From Isoetes taiwanensis (lineage: Eukaryota; Streptophyta; Lycopodiopsida; Isoetales; Isoetaceae): 64,000 bases of DNA. The translations under genes were made by a program, and so were the position numbers. This document shows, in pieces, positions 1 through 11,444 of this stretch (positions within the stretch are counted from its first letter, which is position 1; every line of letters starts with the position of its first letter). Under the pieces are notes generated by a model. The model saw only the letters and a list, made by a program, of their open reading frames with translations. It had not been told where the DNA came from and did no database searches. Where the stretch lies: assembly GCA_021234155.1 (NCBI GenBank), contig JAJEKV010000001.1:15661203-15725202 (forward strand), in the 5' to 3' direction.

Positions 1-485
1 CTGGAGCAGTAGAAACTGCCCCAGCCATTAGTAGAAATTGTTCTACTGCATTACTTAAACGAAGTTCCCGGGCTTTGCCTTCAGCAGCCCACTTTTGCAA
101 GTTTTCTTGCATCAACTCCAGGGTATTCTTGAACTTGGCTTGTTCACATTTCGTTCAGTTCCCTAGACGATCGGTTGAAAAGAACTTCATTATGGTCAGG
201 TAAGTTCCCACTTACCGGACCCTGCTCAGTATTTGCTCCCGGAGCGTTCTTGACATCACCAATATCTGCATTAGCTGCACTTGCAGCAGTTGCATGGACA
301 ACATCTACAGGGTCAGCTACTACTGGAGCAGCATTAGAGGGTGCTATCTCGTCCAAATTGAACTCGGGCAATTCATCTTCCAGATGAATGTCCTCGAGAG
401 CAGGTATTATGCCGTCTTCTGGCGGATGCACTTCTGGCAATCCGTCAATAGATCCTACTGGCATATCCGGCACAGATTCAGTCAT
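1..485 (-). pseudogene. gag-like start of an LTR retrotransposon, cut by the window edge
   Basis: An open frame starts at ATG 485, five bases after a primer binding site, and runs to a stop at 144. It encodes about 113 residues rich in Asp, Glu, Pro and Ala. Below 144 a different frame is open to position 1 and encodes a charged, helix-like stretch (e.g. NTLELMQENLQKWAAEG), so a frameshift or a short intron near 145-170 separates the two parts. Position right after the LTR and primer site makes gag the natural reading, but I recognise no named capsid domain. The rest of the element lies left of the window. Confidence 0.5.
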
Positions 486-490
486 ACTGC

Positions 491-502
491 GCTCTGATAC
501 CA
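491..502 (-). other. Primer binding site (tRNA-Met type)
   Basis: The minus strand reads TGGTATCAGAGC, the usual plant retrotransposon primer site complementary to the 3' end of a methionine tRNA. It lies one base beyond the proposed LTR end, whose terminal bases are AACA. Confidence 0.75.
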
Positions 503-503
503 C

Positions 504-1395
504 TGTTGCAGCACAAAATTTTTTCCTGATGAACAATCCTTGCCACGTAGTAAACGCCGACTAGCTTCCACCCTCACCCTGCCCCAGATGAATATCAGCC
601 GGCTGCCCAACTCAATCCGGCTCTTGGCAGTAGCAATCTGCCTTAGGGCCACAATCACAGCCTCAGGCTGCACATCCGACCTCAAGGCCCAAGTCTTGAA
701 TCAAACAGACAAGTCTGATAGCAGAATCGACCTTCCAATCCTTCTGATCCAATTTCGTCCCCTCAGCCAATACTTCCTCCCAGCTTTATAATCCATCAAC
801 TTAAGTTCACTATCAGTCTTCTATGACCAAAACCAGCCAGCTTAGCCTTTTATCCGATCCCAATCCGTCCTCTATAGCTTAACTAATAGATCTGGCAGCC
901 GGATCTCTGATACGATTTCGCTCCCTTCTATTCATAACAGGTTTAATGAACCCACCCAATAACTTGGTGCCACGTGTCCATTTAATAAACATTAATATCC
1001 ATAGCTAACTTATTATTCTTCTATGTTAATACATTTGGCCCCTAGTGCCTATACAAGTTCCATTAACATTAACATAACAATGCTAACCATGCACCCATAT
1101 AGGTCTTTTGTCTCTGCAAACCCCGCTAGCTCCTTCCGCACTAATATTTAGCAATTAGTGCCCCCTAGCGAACCATTACCCGCTGCTTGCCATTATTACC
1201 ACTTATCCCGCATTCCGTCACCATAGACTGATTACAGTCAACATGGCCCATTAAATCACAACCGCCCGGCAATCGTGACCAACATTATCCCCGTGCTCAT
1301 GAACGTCCGTCAAGGGTCCGATTCCGGCTATGCCCTTGGGAGCACCTGTAACACTTTGAGTATTTTCTAGATTTGTTATGCCCTACCTTACAACA
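504..1395 (-). repeat. Left-edge element, 5' LTR (about 0.9 kb)
   Basis: The 3' boundary is fixed by the primer site at 491-502. On the minus strand the LTR would begin TGTTG at 1395 and end CAACA at 504, a short terminal inverted repeat as expected for LTRs. The partner LTR is outside the window, so the 5' boundary is an inference from the inverted repeat alone. Confidence 0.5.
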
Positions 1396-2290
1396 GCAAA
1401 AATTGAAGCAATACTTCTCACACTTTATAAATCTTAAATGATATCCCAAACACTTCAGTTCCTTCTTTTATCCAACGTGAATTACTATGTACTGGTCCAT
1501 GTCACTGCACATTGTATGCATCCTTTGCACAATTAGCTTCTGACCTGAACAAATGCACTCTCAAGGTAACTGTCATAGAAGCCAGGCTCCAAAAAGAATC
1601 AACTATTTTAAAAAGATCCATCCCCATATCTGAACGAAGTCGAGGAAGTAAAGTGATTTGGGAATCACATCTAGAAATGTAAGAACTTCTAGACACAAAA
1701 ATCAGATATAAAAATATGACAAGCAGAACCTGTCAAATATAGAGAACCCATCAATTAAAGAGCAGCACATATTGTGAATAGTAAAATAAGCAGTTGTGCT
1801 CACGTCTTGAAAATACATGCTTTCTGATGTGTGCAAATTTTAATGAATATATTTGTCTAAAAGATCACGACCGCGATTATTCTGACAAGATTTGTCTATT
1901 TTTTAGATTAATATTAGGTAATTCCAAGCTGTAAACTCTTTACATTTTGTCTTGCTTTCTTGTCCAAACTATCGCCATGGCGATCTTTGGGAGCATAAGT
2001 GATGCTTTTGGAACCCCATTGTTAATGTTATGAAACCTAGAGGCTATAGTTATACAAAAGATTTTCGGCGCTTGTAATTTTTTCAAGCTGATTTACTAAT
2101 TATTAACGCTTCATTCTGGTTGCATACAACCATTTTTTAGTTTGCCTGACATGACCCCGACCTATTTCATTCTCAAACGAGAAAATGAAATTTCTCTAAT
2201 TAATGAAATCTTGCTTCCTCCTGTGTGGTGCACCACCTCAGTGGGGCTAAATTGTGTACGGGCATGAGAGAACCATGACCCTCTAACTGT
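1396..2290. other. No gene recognised
   Basis: AT-rich DNA with no long open frame and no repeat that I can place. Confidence 0.4.
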
Positions 2291-2296
2291 TTGTAG

Positions 2297-2645
2297 TTGG
2301 CATGGATCTCTGGGAAAGAGTATTTTCCTCTGGTCTTACAAAATATAAAGATATATAAGATGTTTAATATTTATAATTTCTCAACTAATTTTGATTCCCC
2401 TTCTAAAGCTAGTGTTTATTGGAATATTCCCAAGGATATAGAGTTTAGATTATTCAAGAATGTATGGAATCCTGCTATGCTTTCAAAATTGCATATTTTA
2501 TTTGGCTGGTAGCTAGCAAGAGTGTTCCTAATATGGAAACATTTTTTAACCCTGGACAGTAAATATGCTTATTGCTCCTCCGGTTTGGGTCCTATAGGCC
2601 AATTAGTCTCCGTGGACGATAAAAACTTTATTCTATTCTTCATGC
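2297..2645 (+). mobile_element. 3' part of a non-LTR (LINE-like) element with pentanucleotide tail
   Basis: The frame at 2297-2512 encodes a stretch (FKNVWNPAMLSKLHILFGW) resembling the zinc-binding region after the reverse transcriptase in plant LINEs. About 75 bp further on is a block at 2586-2640 (GGGTCCTATAGGCC, then CTCCGTGGACGATAAAA) ending in TTTATTCTATTC. The same block recurs near 8.9, 10.2, 20.8, 43.4 and 46.0 kb, always ending in a short repeat of the TTCTA type. No poly(A) is present. The LINE assignment rests on one short degenerate segment. Confidence 0.4.
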
Positions 2646-3298
2646 CAATGTTTTGAATGTTAATGCTAGAGTTTCACCAAATTGCCCATTAGATTGCATC
2701 ACATCTTTATCTGCCCGGATTTATTTTCCATTTTGGACTGATTTGAGTTACACTTTGCTATGCATAGGCCTTCGAATATTTTAAATTTTATTATGAAGCT
2801 TGATTTGCAGTTTGATGAAGCAAAGGCTCGGAAATATAGAGGTCAGACATATTTAGTTCAAAGAGTGTGATTATAGTTTCTGGACAGGGATAGTCGAAGG
2901 AAAATTACTGCAAAATTATCATGTACCTATCATGCAGCCTTAGTTCCGAGATCACTTTCATTTCCTTAATTCATATGCTTTTCAAACTATCTTTTCGCAC
3001 ATGTATTTGGCTTCGTAGTATCTTCACAGAGCAGACCGGCTAAGTTTTTGTAAGTTTCCAAGGCTATAGGTTCAGCAAATTAGATTCTGCACAATCCTAT
3101 TTTTTTTACAACTGAACTCTAATGACAAACAGTTGTTTCAAAACGATATTGATTTTGTTTTTCCAATGGTCTCAAAATGTTTGGCCACTAAACTTTCGAA
3201 GGTTTATATTTACGTCTAAACTCTTTAAGGTTGATGAAGTTCTCGACCATGATCATTAACTATATTATACTTGTTTCCATAACTAATAGTGAAAAAAA

Positions 3299-3337
3299 GG
3301 GGCCGGGGGGGACCACCGGGAGGGGGGGGGGGGGGGG
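3299..3337 (+). repeat. G-homopolymer tract
   Basis: Two long G runs separated by a short ACCACC-containing spacer. Several runs of four or more G could form a quadruplex, or the tract could be an assembly artefact. It interrupts otherwise AT-rich DNA. Confidence 0.6.
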
Positions 3338-3656
3338 TCTCCTCCTGCCTCATCGGGCCACAACATATCAATCAATTTTCTCAATTCAAGTACTGGGGTA
3401 CACTGCATTAGCTATTAGCCATTTACGTGCACAATATTGTTAATATCTGAGTAAAGAAACCGTTGCATAACGGACAAATATCGTAACTTTGTGTACAAAG
3501 AAGCTTGTTCAGAACAATCAGAATCCAAAATATCAAACTTGTGTAGTCCTTTCTTGCAATACAGAAAATGAAGACCAAGGGTAGGAGTGCGTCTTCCCTA
3601 GCATTTGTTTTGTTTTGTTCTACCAGATACTCGTCATTCTAGATCTTGTGCACATT

Positions 3657-5195
3657 TGTGACGTTCCAGCATAATATACGGTCCGAATACGTATATTATA
3701 GTGCCACGTCATATGTATATGTCACCATGACAAGTACTTGAGAGCCGTAAAGAGTTGCGCCTAGGGGGCAACCTCGTATGTTGCACATGTATATTAAACA
3801 TATGCAATTAAACCCCCTTGCCAAGTGGAAAAGCCCCATTTGATCCTTTCTAGCCTAACCCTAAAAGTTCATGTATAAGGAACAAAAGGGGAAACCCTAA
3901 ACCTTTCCCATTTTCGCATTTTGGCTTCCCTGAGACATTCTGGCCAAGCCAAGCTGCTATTCCGCATTGCCAAGCACCGCCAAGCCGCCTTTGCACAACA
4001 GTTCTCTCAGGAGCAGCTGCCTTCAGCAAGAATGAAGGCATGGACGCGATTTGGGGAGCTGGAGCAAGCCAAGGATCAGGTAACCTGCGATTCCGTTGTG
4101 CAAAGCCGACACTTAGCCCAGCAATGAGCTAGGGTAGTATGTTGGATCAGTCTTAGCAGCCTTGTAGATCCTAAGATCACCAGCCGTAATGAAGGAACCT
4201 AACCATGTATGTTTAGGGAAGATAGATTAGATCTATTCAGTATTTCAGTTCTTTGATGATGATGTTGTTCCATTCTATGCTCTCCTGTGTATGTGGGAAG
4301 GGGGGTAGAGACCCTGAAACCTTCAGTACCAGATGATCCTCGATAACCTCATTAATTCCCAATTAATGTGGCCCGTGTACAAGAGCCCTCCTGGTTGTGA
4401 GTGGCGAGGCTAGACCGATGGAATAAGGGGGGACTTGTCCCATCACTGATCGATCCCTCTGGTGTGTAAAGCCTACCAGGGATCTTAGCGGGCTAGGCTT
4501 AATGGTTTGCCACTGCGTGTGGGCAAGGCATGAGCTCGACACCTCTTGGGTGATGCGTCACCTTCAATGGGGTTCAAGTCAAATACGGGCAGTGGCTCTT
4601 TAGTCGCCTGTGATGGGCATGCATGCCTCTGGAGGGGAGGTGACTCTCCTCCTTTCTCATCGGGACTGGGAAGATGCAACCCAGCAGTAGCCCCTCTGGC
4701 TACGTACCCGGCAAGCTACGGTCCAGTCCCTAGACTCTTCAACCTATTCTGCAAAGTGTGCATGGGAGGGGCAGATGGAGTGGACTGCCCAACAGCCATG
4801 TTCCTATGCCAACCCAGTCCATTCTTATGAACTCCGTCTGCAATGACTTCTGGAGGCCCAAGCCGTCAATCCATACCCCGGAGTCTGAGCCATTGGGTAG
4901 GATTCTCCATGTGATGATGATATTGTTGATGTGTTATTACATGTATATTATGGTGTAGTCATCCTTCAGGGTGACTCTGTTTATATATTGATGTCATGTG
5001 CTTATGTTTACTCACGCTTCCGCAGCTAGGATGGTCCCGAAGGAAGACGGGACAAATGACCCATCCATTCTTCCTCATCGATCCCTTGTCAAGGGATTGG
5101 TGTCAGGTGGATAGCCCCTGTCAGTTTGGCTGCCAGGGGGATGAACTCCGCCTTCCAATACGATGGGGGCATCGTAAACGAAGTAGGGGACGTCA
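3657..5195 (+). repeat. LTR of a plus-strand retrotransposon (about 1.54 kb)
   Basis: It begins TGTGACGTTCCAGC and ends GGGGACGTCA, three bases before a primer site at 5199. It shares a layout with the 28.7, 40.1 and 47.9 kb LTRs: a start like TGACGCTTCCAGC, a leader rich in CCCTAA, and near 4766 a GAGGGGCGGATGGAGTGGAC-like block. No matching right-hand LTR of this copy was found in the window. Confidence 0.65.
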
Positions 5196-5198
5196 TAG

Positions 5199-5210
5199 TG
5201 GTATCAGAGC
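5199..5210 (+). other. Primer binding site (tRNA-Met type)
   Basis: TGGTATCAGAGC, exact, just after the LTR end at 5195. It orients the element as plus strand. Confidence 0.8.
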
Positions 5211-6810
5211 ATGATCTTGGTAGTCCAAGATCGGGCATTGACCATTCCCTTTTAGGACTAACAGTAGACTTTCAGCCTTGGGAATATCAACCTAAGCATG
5301 AACCTCGAAAATTTTGGAAATTTTTTTTCCAATCTTGAGAGCAATAAAGTAGAGTAATGTTAAGTTAGGATGAATGGTAGAAAAAAAAAAAACCGAAAAA
5401 TTCTGGCCATTAGGAAGTAACCCCTCACAGAGTGCGTCTTGGGCATTTCCAAAAGTTTTGAGAATGCTTCTCGTGCACTGTGTGAGTGGTTGACCCATTT
5501 TGACCTAGTTAGATATATAATTAGAGTAATTTGCTAGCTCAGAGTAGCTTAAAGCTTGAATTTGAGCTAGGAATGTATGTAAAACTTAAAGTTGAAAAAG
5601 GAGTGACCCTCACGTAGTGCTTCCGGCATTTCCAAAAGTTTTTGAGAATACTTCGCATATTGTGAGTGGTAGGTACTTTTTGGCGTGAAGGAACCCAAAC
5701 GTATTAATCTAGCAAACACTAATGCTTTACGTAATGGTATAACATGAAATTGCAGGTCAAGACCCTAAAATTCAGACCTATAGATAGACCCTTAGGTTCT
5801 TTCATTTTCACCTTTCTTCTCCACCAAGCCAGAAGGCAATTTTAGGCGCCAGAGGCGAATAAGAGAGCCAAACATGGCCCCACCAAAGAGAGATCAAGCC
5901 TGAAATTTGTTATGCCAGAGAATTATACCAGCAATCTAAGTTCTGGCAGCTCAACAGAAGGCTAGAGAGGCTAAGGAAATCCAGCCAGTAAAAGTGTAAA
6001 ATCCCAACCCTAACCTGAGGCTTGTGTGGAGGAAGACCAGTAGTAGGAGGACTACTCAAGATCACGTAACCCCGATGATCAAAAAAACCTCGAGGATTAG
6101 GGAAATGGCCAGGAGGAGGACAACGAGGGAGGGCGAGCCGACTCTAAGAGCTACGGCCAAAGAAAATTGCTAAGAGGAAGAGGCTTAAGAGGAAGAGAAT
6201 TGCAGAGAGGGAGAGTGCGCATATCAAAGGAGGAGCAGCCGAAGGAAGCCAAAGCGGGAAGGACCTCGAATGCCAAAGAAACCCCAGGCACGGTCAACAC
6301 CAATAAAAGGGTTAGTATAAGGAGCGAGCCCTCGACACCCACCATTGCCTGCATCGGATATGCACTGATGAGGATGCATCAAGAGTTCTACCAATAGAAG
6401 GTTCCGACCTTCAAACCCGTATGATGAGGAGGAAGAATTTAGCCACTTCATACCCGGCGGCCGGGTTAACAATCAACCCAAGAAGCGGGGCAAAACCGCC
6501 AGAAATCCTTTGTATTTCAAGCACTAACGAGTGCCAGAAGAAGTTGAGTACAACGAAAATACGAAGATGTACGAGAGTACCTCAAATTTACTACAAACAA
6601 GTGTAAACACACATGGAGGGAGGAAGGCCGACAAAGAAGAACACCTTGAAGCCGCCTCCGGAGAGACCCGTACCACTTAAGAAACCCATGAAGAGAAAGG
6701 CGGACTCCTATTTTGCAAGAGATGATGCCCTAAATTGTTTGTTTTATTACATAGAAGATTGTTTTCTGGCTAAAACATATGATTGGAGGGCAGGTCTGCT
6801 GACATGATAG
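5211..6810 (+). pseudogene. Decayed interior of the second LTR element
   Basis: The leader contains a direct repeat of about 85 bp (5415-5503 and 5599-5682; shared core GGCATTTCCAAAAGTTTT). An ATG near 5873 opens as MAPPKRDQ and then hits a stop, consistent with a broken gag start. Basic Arg/Lys/Glu-rich fragments follow to about 6.7 kb. No protease, reverse transcriptase or integrase motif is visible, so this copy is truncated or heavily decayed. Confidence 0.4.
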
Positions 6811-6814
6811 CCCG

Positions 6815-8640
6815 TCTTTTAATGCACCTATACATACTGGAGAGAAGGCTATAGAAGTTGGCACATTTGGTTCATCTAAAGCCATTATGCTGGTAGACGG
6901 AGAATCTTTCCATAGTTCTATTATCATAGCTGGAGCCAATGTGCATGTATGTATCAATGTTTCCTTTTATAATACGTAGCTCAATGCTTAGAGGTTTGCT
7001 TTCTCTCTTTGATGTACAACAATGTTGTGGAGGTGGGATATCTCAACTGCCAAATGATTTCATGTAAGCCTATATATTGCACACACGCATTGCAAAAGGT
7101 AAGCGTGCATTTGTAGTCATGGCTTAGATTTTGTTTGTGGTTATTAATGTGTCGTGGCCTTCCTTGCAGCTATGGTCGTTTTCGCTTTGTGTAGTTAGAA
7201 AGTATCAAACTGCTACCACATCGACTTAAAAATACTCGAAACATTCAAGTCATCCATGCTTAAATTTATACATTTCTAGCAAGCAAATGGAGCTTCAACT
7301 CTTAAGGGCTTAAAACAATCTTGAAGAGGGCATTGTCAATCTTAGATAAAGATTTAGAGCTCAAGCAGATATATTAGCGCAAACCCTGTCCTTGCGCACA
7401 TGTATTGCAAGAGGTTAGCTTGCATTTGGAGTTTTGGCTTAGGTTTTGTTTGTAGTTACTAATGTACCCCGGCCTTCCTTGCATCTTTGGCTATTTTCGC
7501 TTTGTGGTAGTTAGAGGGTATCCAACTACTACCACATCGGCTTTAAAATATTCAAGTAATCTATGCTTAAATTTATAGATTTCTAGCACGTGAACGAAGC
7601 TTCAGCTCTAAGGTATACGTATTATTGATCTCTAGTTTCAAAGGGGATGTCAGGGATGAATTGGCTTCAGGCTTGCTACCTAGTGAAACCATGTGGCATG
7701 ACCATGTGTAGTCATTAAGTTTTGTGATTGTCTATTTCTCCTTTGATATGGGCCTCTCAATAAAGTGTTTGAATCAACAAGTGATATTAAATAATTCAAG
7801 ATGTCAAATAATGTGTTGGTAGAGAAGACCTATTTTGATCTGATTTTCTAACATGGTCCTTGTTTGCATAGCAAATTATTGGTTGGAGAAAGACTAGCTC
7901 AAAGTAAGTCCTTGCCCATTATATATGAAGTGGCCATAACCAAATGTATTATTATGGCATAGAAGCATGCCATATACATGCTATCTTCTATGCCCCAAAT
8001 ACAACCCCCATGCTCTTCATTTTTTATTGGGCGAGGCATCTAGATTTTATTCTCACATTGGTCATCACAGTTCACATTTTGTATAGATCTAATAGGTTGC
8101 TTTGTTTGGATTATATGCTGTAATTTTCATTCTCATACTAGGTGACGACATGAAATACTGATTTAAAAAGAAACAACGTTGACGGCTCTTGCATTTTGTT
8201 AACATGTTATGTGCTCAAGTCTTGTTTGGGCTTAGTTGTAGGCCAGATTACACAGATTATCCCTGTGAATAGTGGCTTGTGTGTGGCTAGGCTAGTGGAA
8301 TATATTTGTGTATTGCAATAGGTAAAGTAGGCATCACATGGTAAGCTAAAGCAGCAAGGCTTAGGTTTAATTAATTTTTTCTTGCTAAAATCGTCCATTG
8401 GAGGGTGGATATGCATAGCAAAGCATTGGGTTTAGGACCTAATGGCTTTGTCTAGAGTACAGTTGGTAATACACCCATAAGAAGGCACGTGATTGTACTT
8501 AAGGTGTATAAGCCTCAGAGGGTAGTGTCAAGTATTTAGTTCCCTGCACTGGTTTGTAGTTGCTTTTGCTAGAGGTTTATATGTTGCATGTTCAGACGTG
8601 ATTTGAAAAAGAGGTACAACTGTCTATAAGTCTTATTTGT
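6815..8640. repeat. Non-coding DNA with a tandem duplication of about 313 bp
   Basis: The segment near 7071-7300 recurs at about 7384-7612 with similar order and spacing (shared pieces GGCCTTCCTTGCA, TTTTCGCTTTGTG, CTACCACATCG, TGCTTAAATTTATA). The copies are clearly diverged. I see no gene in this interval. Confidence 0.6.
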
Positions 8641-8660
8641 AAATGTTTCTTGCTTAGTAA

Positions 8661-8866
8661 ATAGAATAGAATAGGAATAGTAGATAGGATAGGATAGATA
8701 GATAGGATAGATAGATAGATAGGATAGGATAGGATAGATAGACAGATAGATAGATAGGATAGAGATAGATAGATAGACAGATAGATAGGATAGATAGATA
8801 GATAGGATAGATAGTTAGATAGGATAGGATAAATAGAATGTAGGTCAGAATAGAATAGAATAGATT
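8661..8866 (+). repeat. GATA/GGATA/GAATA microsatellite
   Basis: About 200 bp of mixed GATA, GGATA and AGAATA units. Its right edge merges with a retroposon 3' block (minus strand, GCGGGGACTAAAAT near 8866-8882), so the array probably grew from the tail of that insertion. Confidence 0.85.
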
Positions 8867-8930
8867 TTAGTCCCCGCTCTGAGAATCGACAAATTCGGAA
8901 CCTAAACAAAAGAGAGCATCAAACGACATC
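8845..8930 (-). mobile_element. Retroposon 3' end (pentanucleotide-tail family)
   Basis: On the minus strand the block GCGGGGACTAAAATC is followed by repeated TATTC units, matching the end of the family described at 2586-2640. Only the terminal part is recognisable. Confidence 0.45.
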
Positions 8931-9730
8931 ACAGATTAAACCCCTCCCCTACCAGCCTAAGTACAGGAAAACCTAACAGATAAGTATGCCGCACTGCATA
9001 ATCAGAGTAGGATAGCCAATATCGCCCTGAGTGAATACAAGGATGAAAAGCGGATGAAGACTGGTTTATTGCTGTGTTTGGTACCGCTTTGAAATGCAAC
9101 ACCACTTTGGCAGAGGTTATGTTGGTTATGCTAGTTTTCTTGCTCACCATTTTTTTGATGTGCTACTAGAGGAGCATGCAAGGTTGGTGTTTTGATAATG
9201 GGTAAAATAGGCATGCAAAACCGATAAGTTCGCTTCTAGAAGGGTATTAGATCAAGGCTTGCAGAGGTCGCTTGGAGGCTGTCGCCAGGTGGTCATCGTG
9301 AAGGTGATGTTAGCGTCGAAGAAGCCGCAACCTGGTATGCAATATCTATTGCAAATAATGGGGTTGTATGTATATATTCTTAAGCTTTTGTCGTTGTCGC
9401 TATTGCAAGCGGGGTGTGATGATGTATTTCTAGAAAATGGGACTTCATGATATGCCGTAAGTACAGGTTGTCAGTGTTGGTTAAGCAAAAGTACCGCATC
9501 CTGCGGTAGGCTGATGCGTGTTGGTGTGGTAATAGTTTGAGGAGTGTATGAAATGGTCAATGCTATTATCCGCCTAGGCCTGTAAAAGCTAGCCAACTAT
9601 GTTGCATGTAAATTGCTTCAATTTGGTCTAGAAGGATGTTATCTTTACACTGAGTTATCTGTTTGAGTTTGGATAGGTGGAACAAATGGCTTTATGCTGA
9701 AAATTTGGTTGCCCGATGTAATACACCCGG

Positions 9731-9778
9731 ATCCTTGAGAGTTGTTTGTATGGCATCCTTGAGAGTTGTTTGTATGGT
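9731..9778 (+). repeat. 24-bp tandem duplication
   Basis: Two copies of a 24-bp unit (ATCCTTGAGAGTTG then TTTGTATGGC/T) differing at the last base only. The surrounding 8.95-10.1 kb shows no convincing gene. Confidence 0.85.
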
Positions 9779-10142
9779 AGTTTTAACTGCATGCATGCTG
9801 TGATTGTTCAGCTGACGCTCTATATTTTTCCTTTTTGTTTAGGGTAAATTTGTCATTGCTTTTTAGGTGCAATTTAATTCTAAGGGGTGGTACGTTGTAT
9901 CTACTAGGAGAATTGCTGGTTCACAAGCCCTACAAAATATTGCTTCTACACCCCATCTACAAATATAATGGCAAGAGCAACCCATAGTGCGTTAGCATCT
10001 TATATTTGTAAATATCTTAACTTTTCCTCCACAATTCTTATCCACCAGAATTCTTATCTCCTTCCTCTGGAAATATCTTCCTTTTTCTTTGCCTACTTTT
10101 CACATAAAGGGGAAATTCTTGCCTACTACAATTGCTTCTTCA

Positions 10143-10190
10143 ATAGAGAATAGAATAGAATGGAATGGTTTTTTATCCCCTTGTGTGAGA
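10143..10190 (-). mobile_element. Retroposon 3' end near the CFAP251 3' end
   Basis: Minus strand: CACAAGGGGATAAAAAACC followed by ATTCCATTCTATTCTATTC, a diverged copy of the pentanucleotide-tail family. It sits about 160-200 bp downstream of the CFAP251 stop codon, inside or beside the likely 3' UTR. Confidence 0.5.
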
Positions 10191-10196
10191 TTTATT
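10191..10196 (-). terminator. Possible polyadenylation signal of CFAP251
   Basis: The minus strand reads AATAAA about 153 bp past the TAG stop at 10349-10351. Position and sense fit, but plant poly(A) signals are loose, so this is only a candidate. Confidence 0.35.
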
Positions 10197-10348
10197 TTCC
10201 TATACAATAAATGCATCATTGTATTTTTTATTTTGCAATTGCCACTAAATCAAACCTTTGGCAGCAATACTTGGGACCACACATCAGACATCTAATGAGC
10301 TGTCAACAAATCAAAAGTGCGAGTATATACAAAAACATAAAAATATCA

Positions 10349-11444
10349 CTATGAGAAACCTAATATGCTACTTGCAAAATATGAAGCATAAACCTTGTCG
10401 GGAAGGGTTTGTATATCCACATTCCTTCCTGCACATATGTTCAGACAATGTTGTAGCTCTTCCCTGTAGGAGAAAAAATGACTTCAATACGAGACCTTTT
10501 CTTTTCTGCTCATTGGTTTAGTGATATTTGATGTAAAGTTTGAAGCCCACCCTCTACCAAGAATATCATAAAAGTTTTGAACTTACATTTTCATTGCTTC
10601 GCCTTCTGATTGGAGGATAGTCAACAGTGCCTCACGAGGAACTTTACCTGATGTTTCCCCACTGATTGCCTATACCAAAAACCATTGAACTTAAAAAAGC
10701 GAACAGCAGGCACAAAAAAAAATCTGATTTGAGTACAGAATAAGGATTTATATACACTCTATATTGCATACTGTAAATGCACTTTGAAGTAGATCATTGA
10801 ACTAGGATTTATATATAGTCTATATTGCATACTGTAAATGCACTTTGAAGTAGATCATTGAACTCCATGGTAGGCCTGTGGTTGACATATAGAGTAACAA
10901 AATCTTGAAACGAAATTCTTTTTGGTGGATCTAGCCCTTTCCGGGTGCTGTAAAAACACAACTTCTTCCATCAGTTGAGTTCTCATATGCCTCGTCTAAT
11001 TTGTAAGTTGTTCTCACAATGGAAGAGAAATTTCATTTAAGATGTCAGCGACATAAGCATTTGATGGATACACTCCCAAAGAATGCAATAAGTTTGGTAA
11101 CTGTCCTAGTGATATCGTTTGGTCTATATTACGTTCCTCCAGTGAATCTTCCCCCTAAAAAAATACGAAAACTCTTTAGATCATTAAATTCACTTAACCC
11201 AAACGAAGTTACATATTGGAAAAGAAAGAATTCCATTCAAATTCTCCAAAACATATAGCATGCTTAAATAATTATATATACCTTCTCACAAATTTGTGCA
11301 CAGAAGAAATACTCTCGTAAGTTCTCCAAGATCATTTTACCCTCTCTACCTGGTGGTAACATGGGATAAGTTCCAGCATGCGCCCACTGATCCTCTAAGA
11401 CAGGCTCTAGAAAAAGCATGCTCAACCTCCAAACATTGACGACA
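10349..11444 (-). CDS. CFAP251: CFAP251 exons 20-24, C-terminal EF-hand-like region
   Basis: Residues about 721-924. Helical segments match the calmodulin-like C-terminus of the animal protein: LPNLLHSLGVYPSNAY, ISFQDFVTLYVNHRP, GKVPREALLTILQSEGEAM and the final ASSILGFS before TAG. Classical acidic calcium ligands are not evident in the loops, so calcium binding is doubtful. Each join restores frame: 11154-11018 ends in phase 2 before a GTGAGA donor and 10947-10833 begins with the completing base. Confidence 0.9.

Noticed and set aside
4485-5338. Several 60-95 codon frames on both strands
   Set aside because: They lie inside the LTR at 3657-5195 or its leader, overlap one another, and carry no protein motif.
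8592-8909. 105-codon minus frame rich in Tyr, Leu, Ser and Ile
   Set aside because: Translation of the GATA microsatellite.
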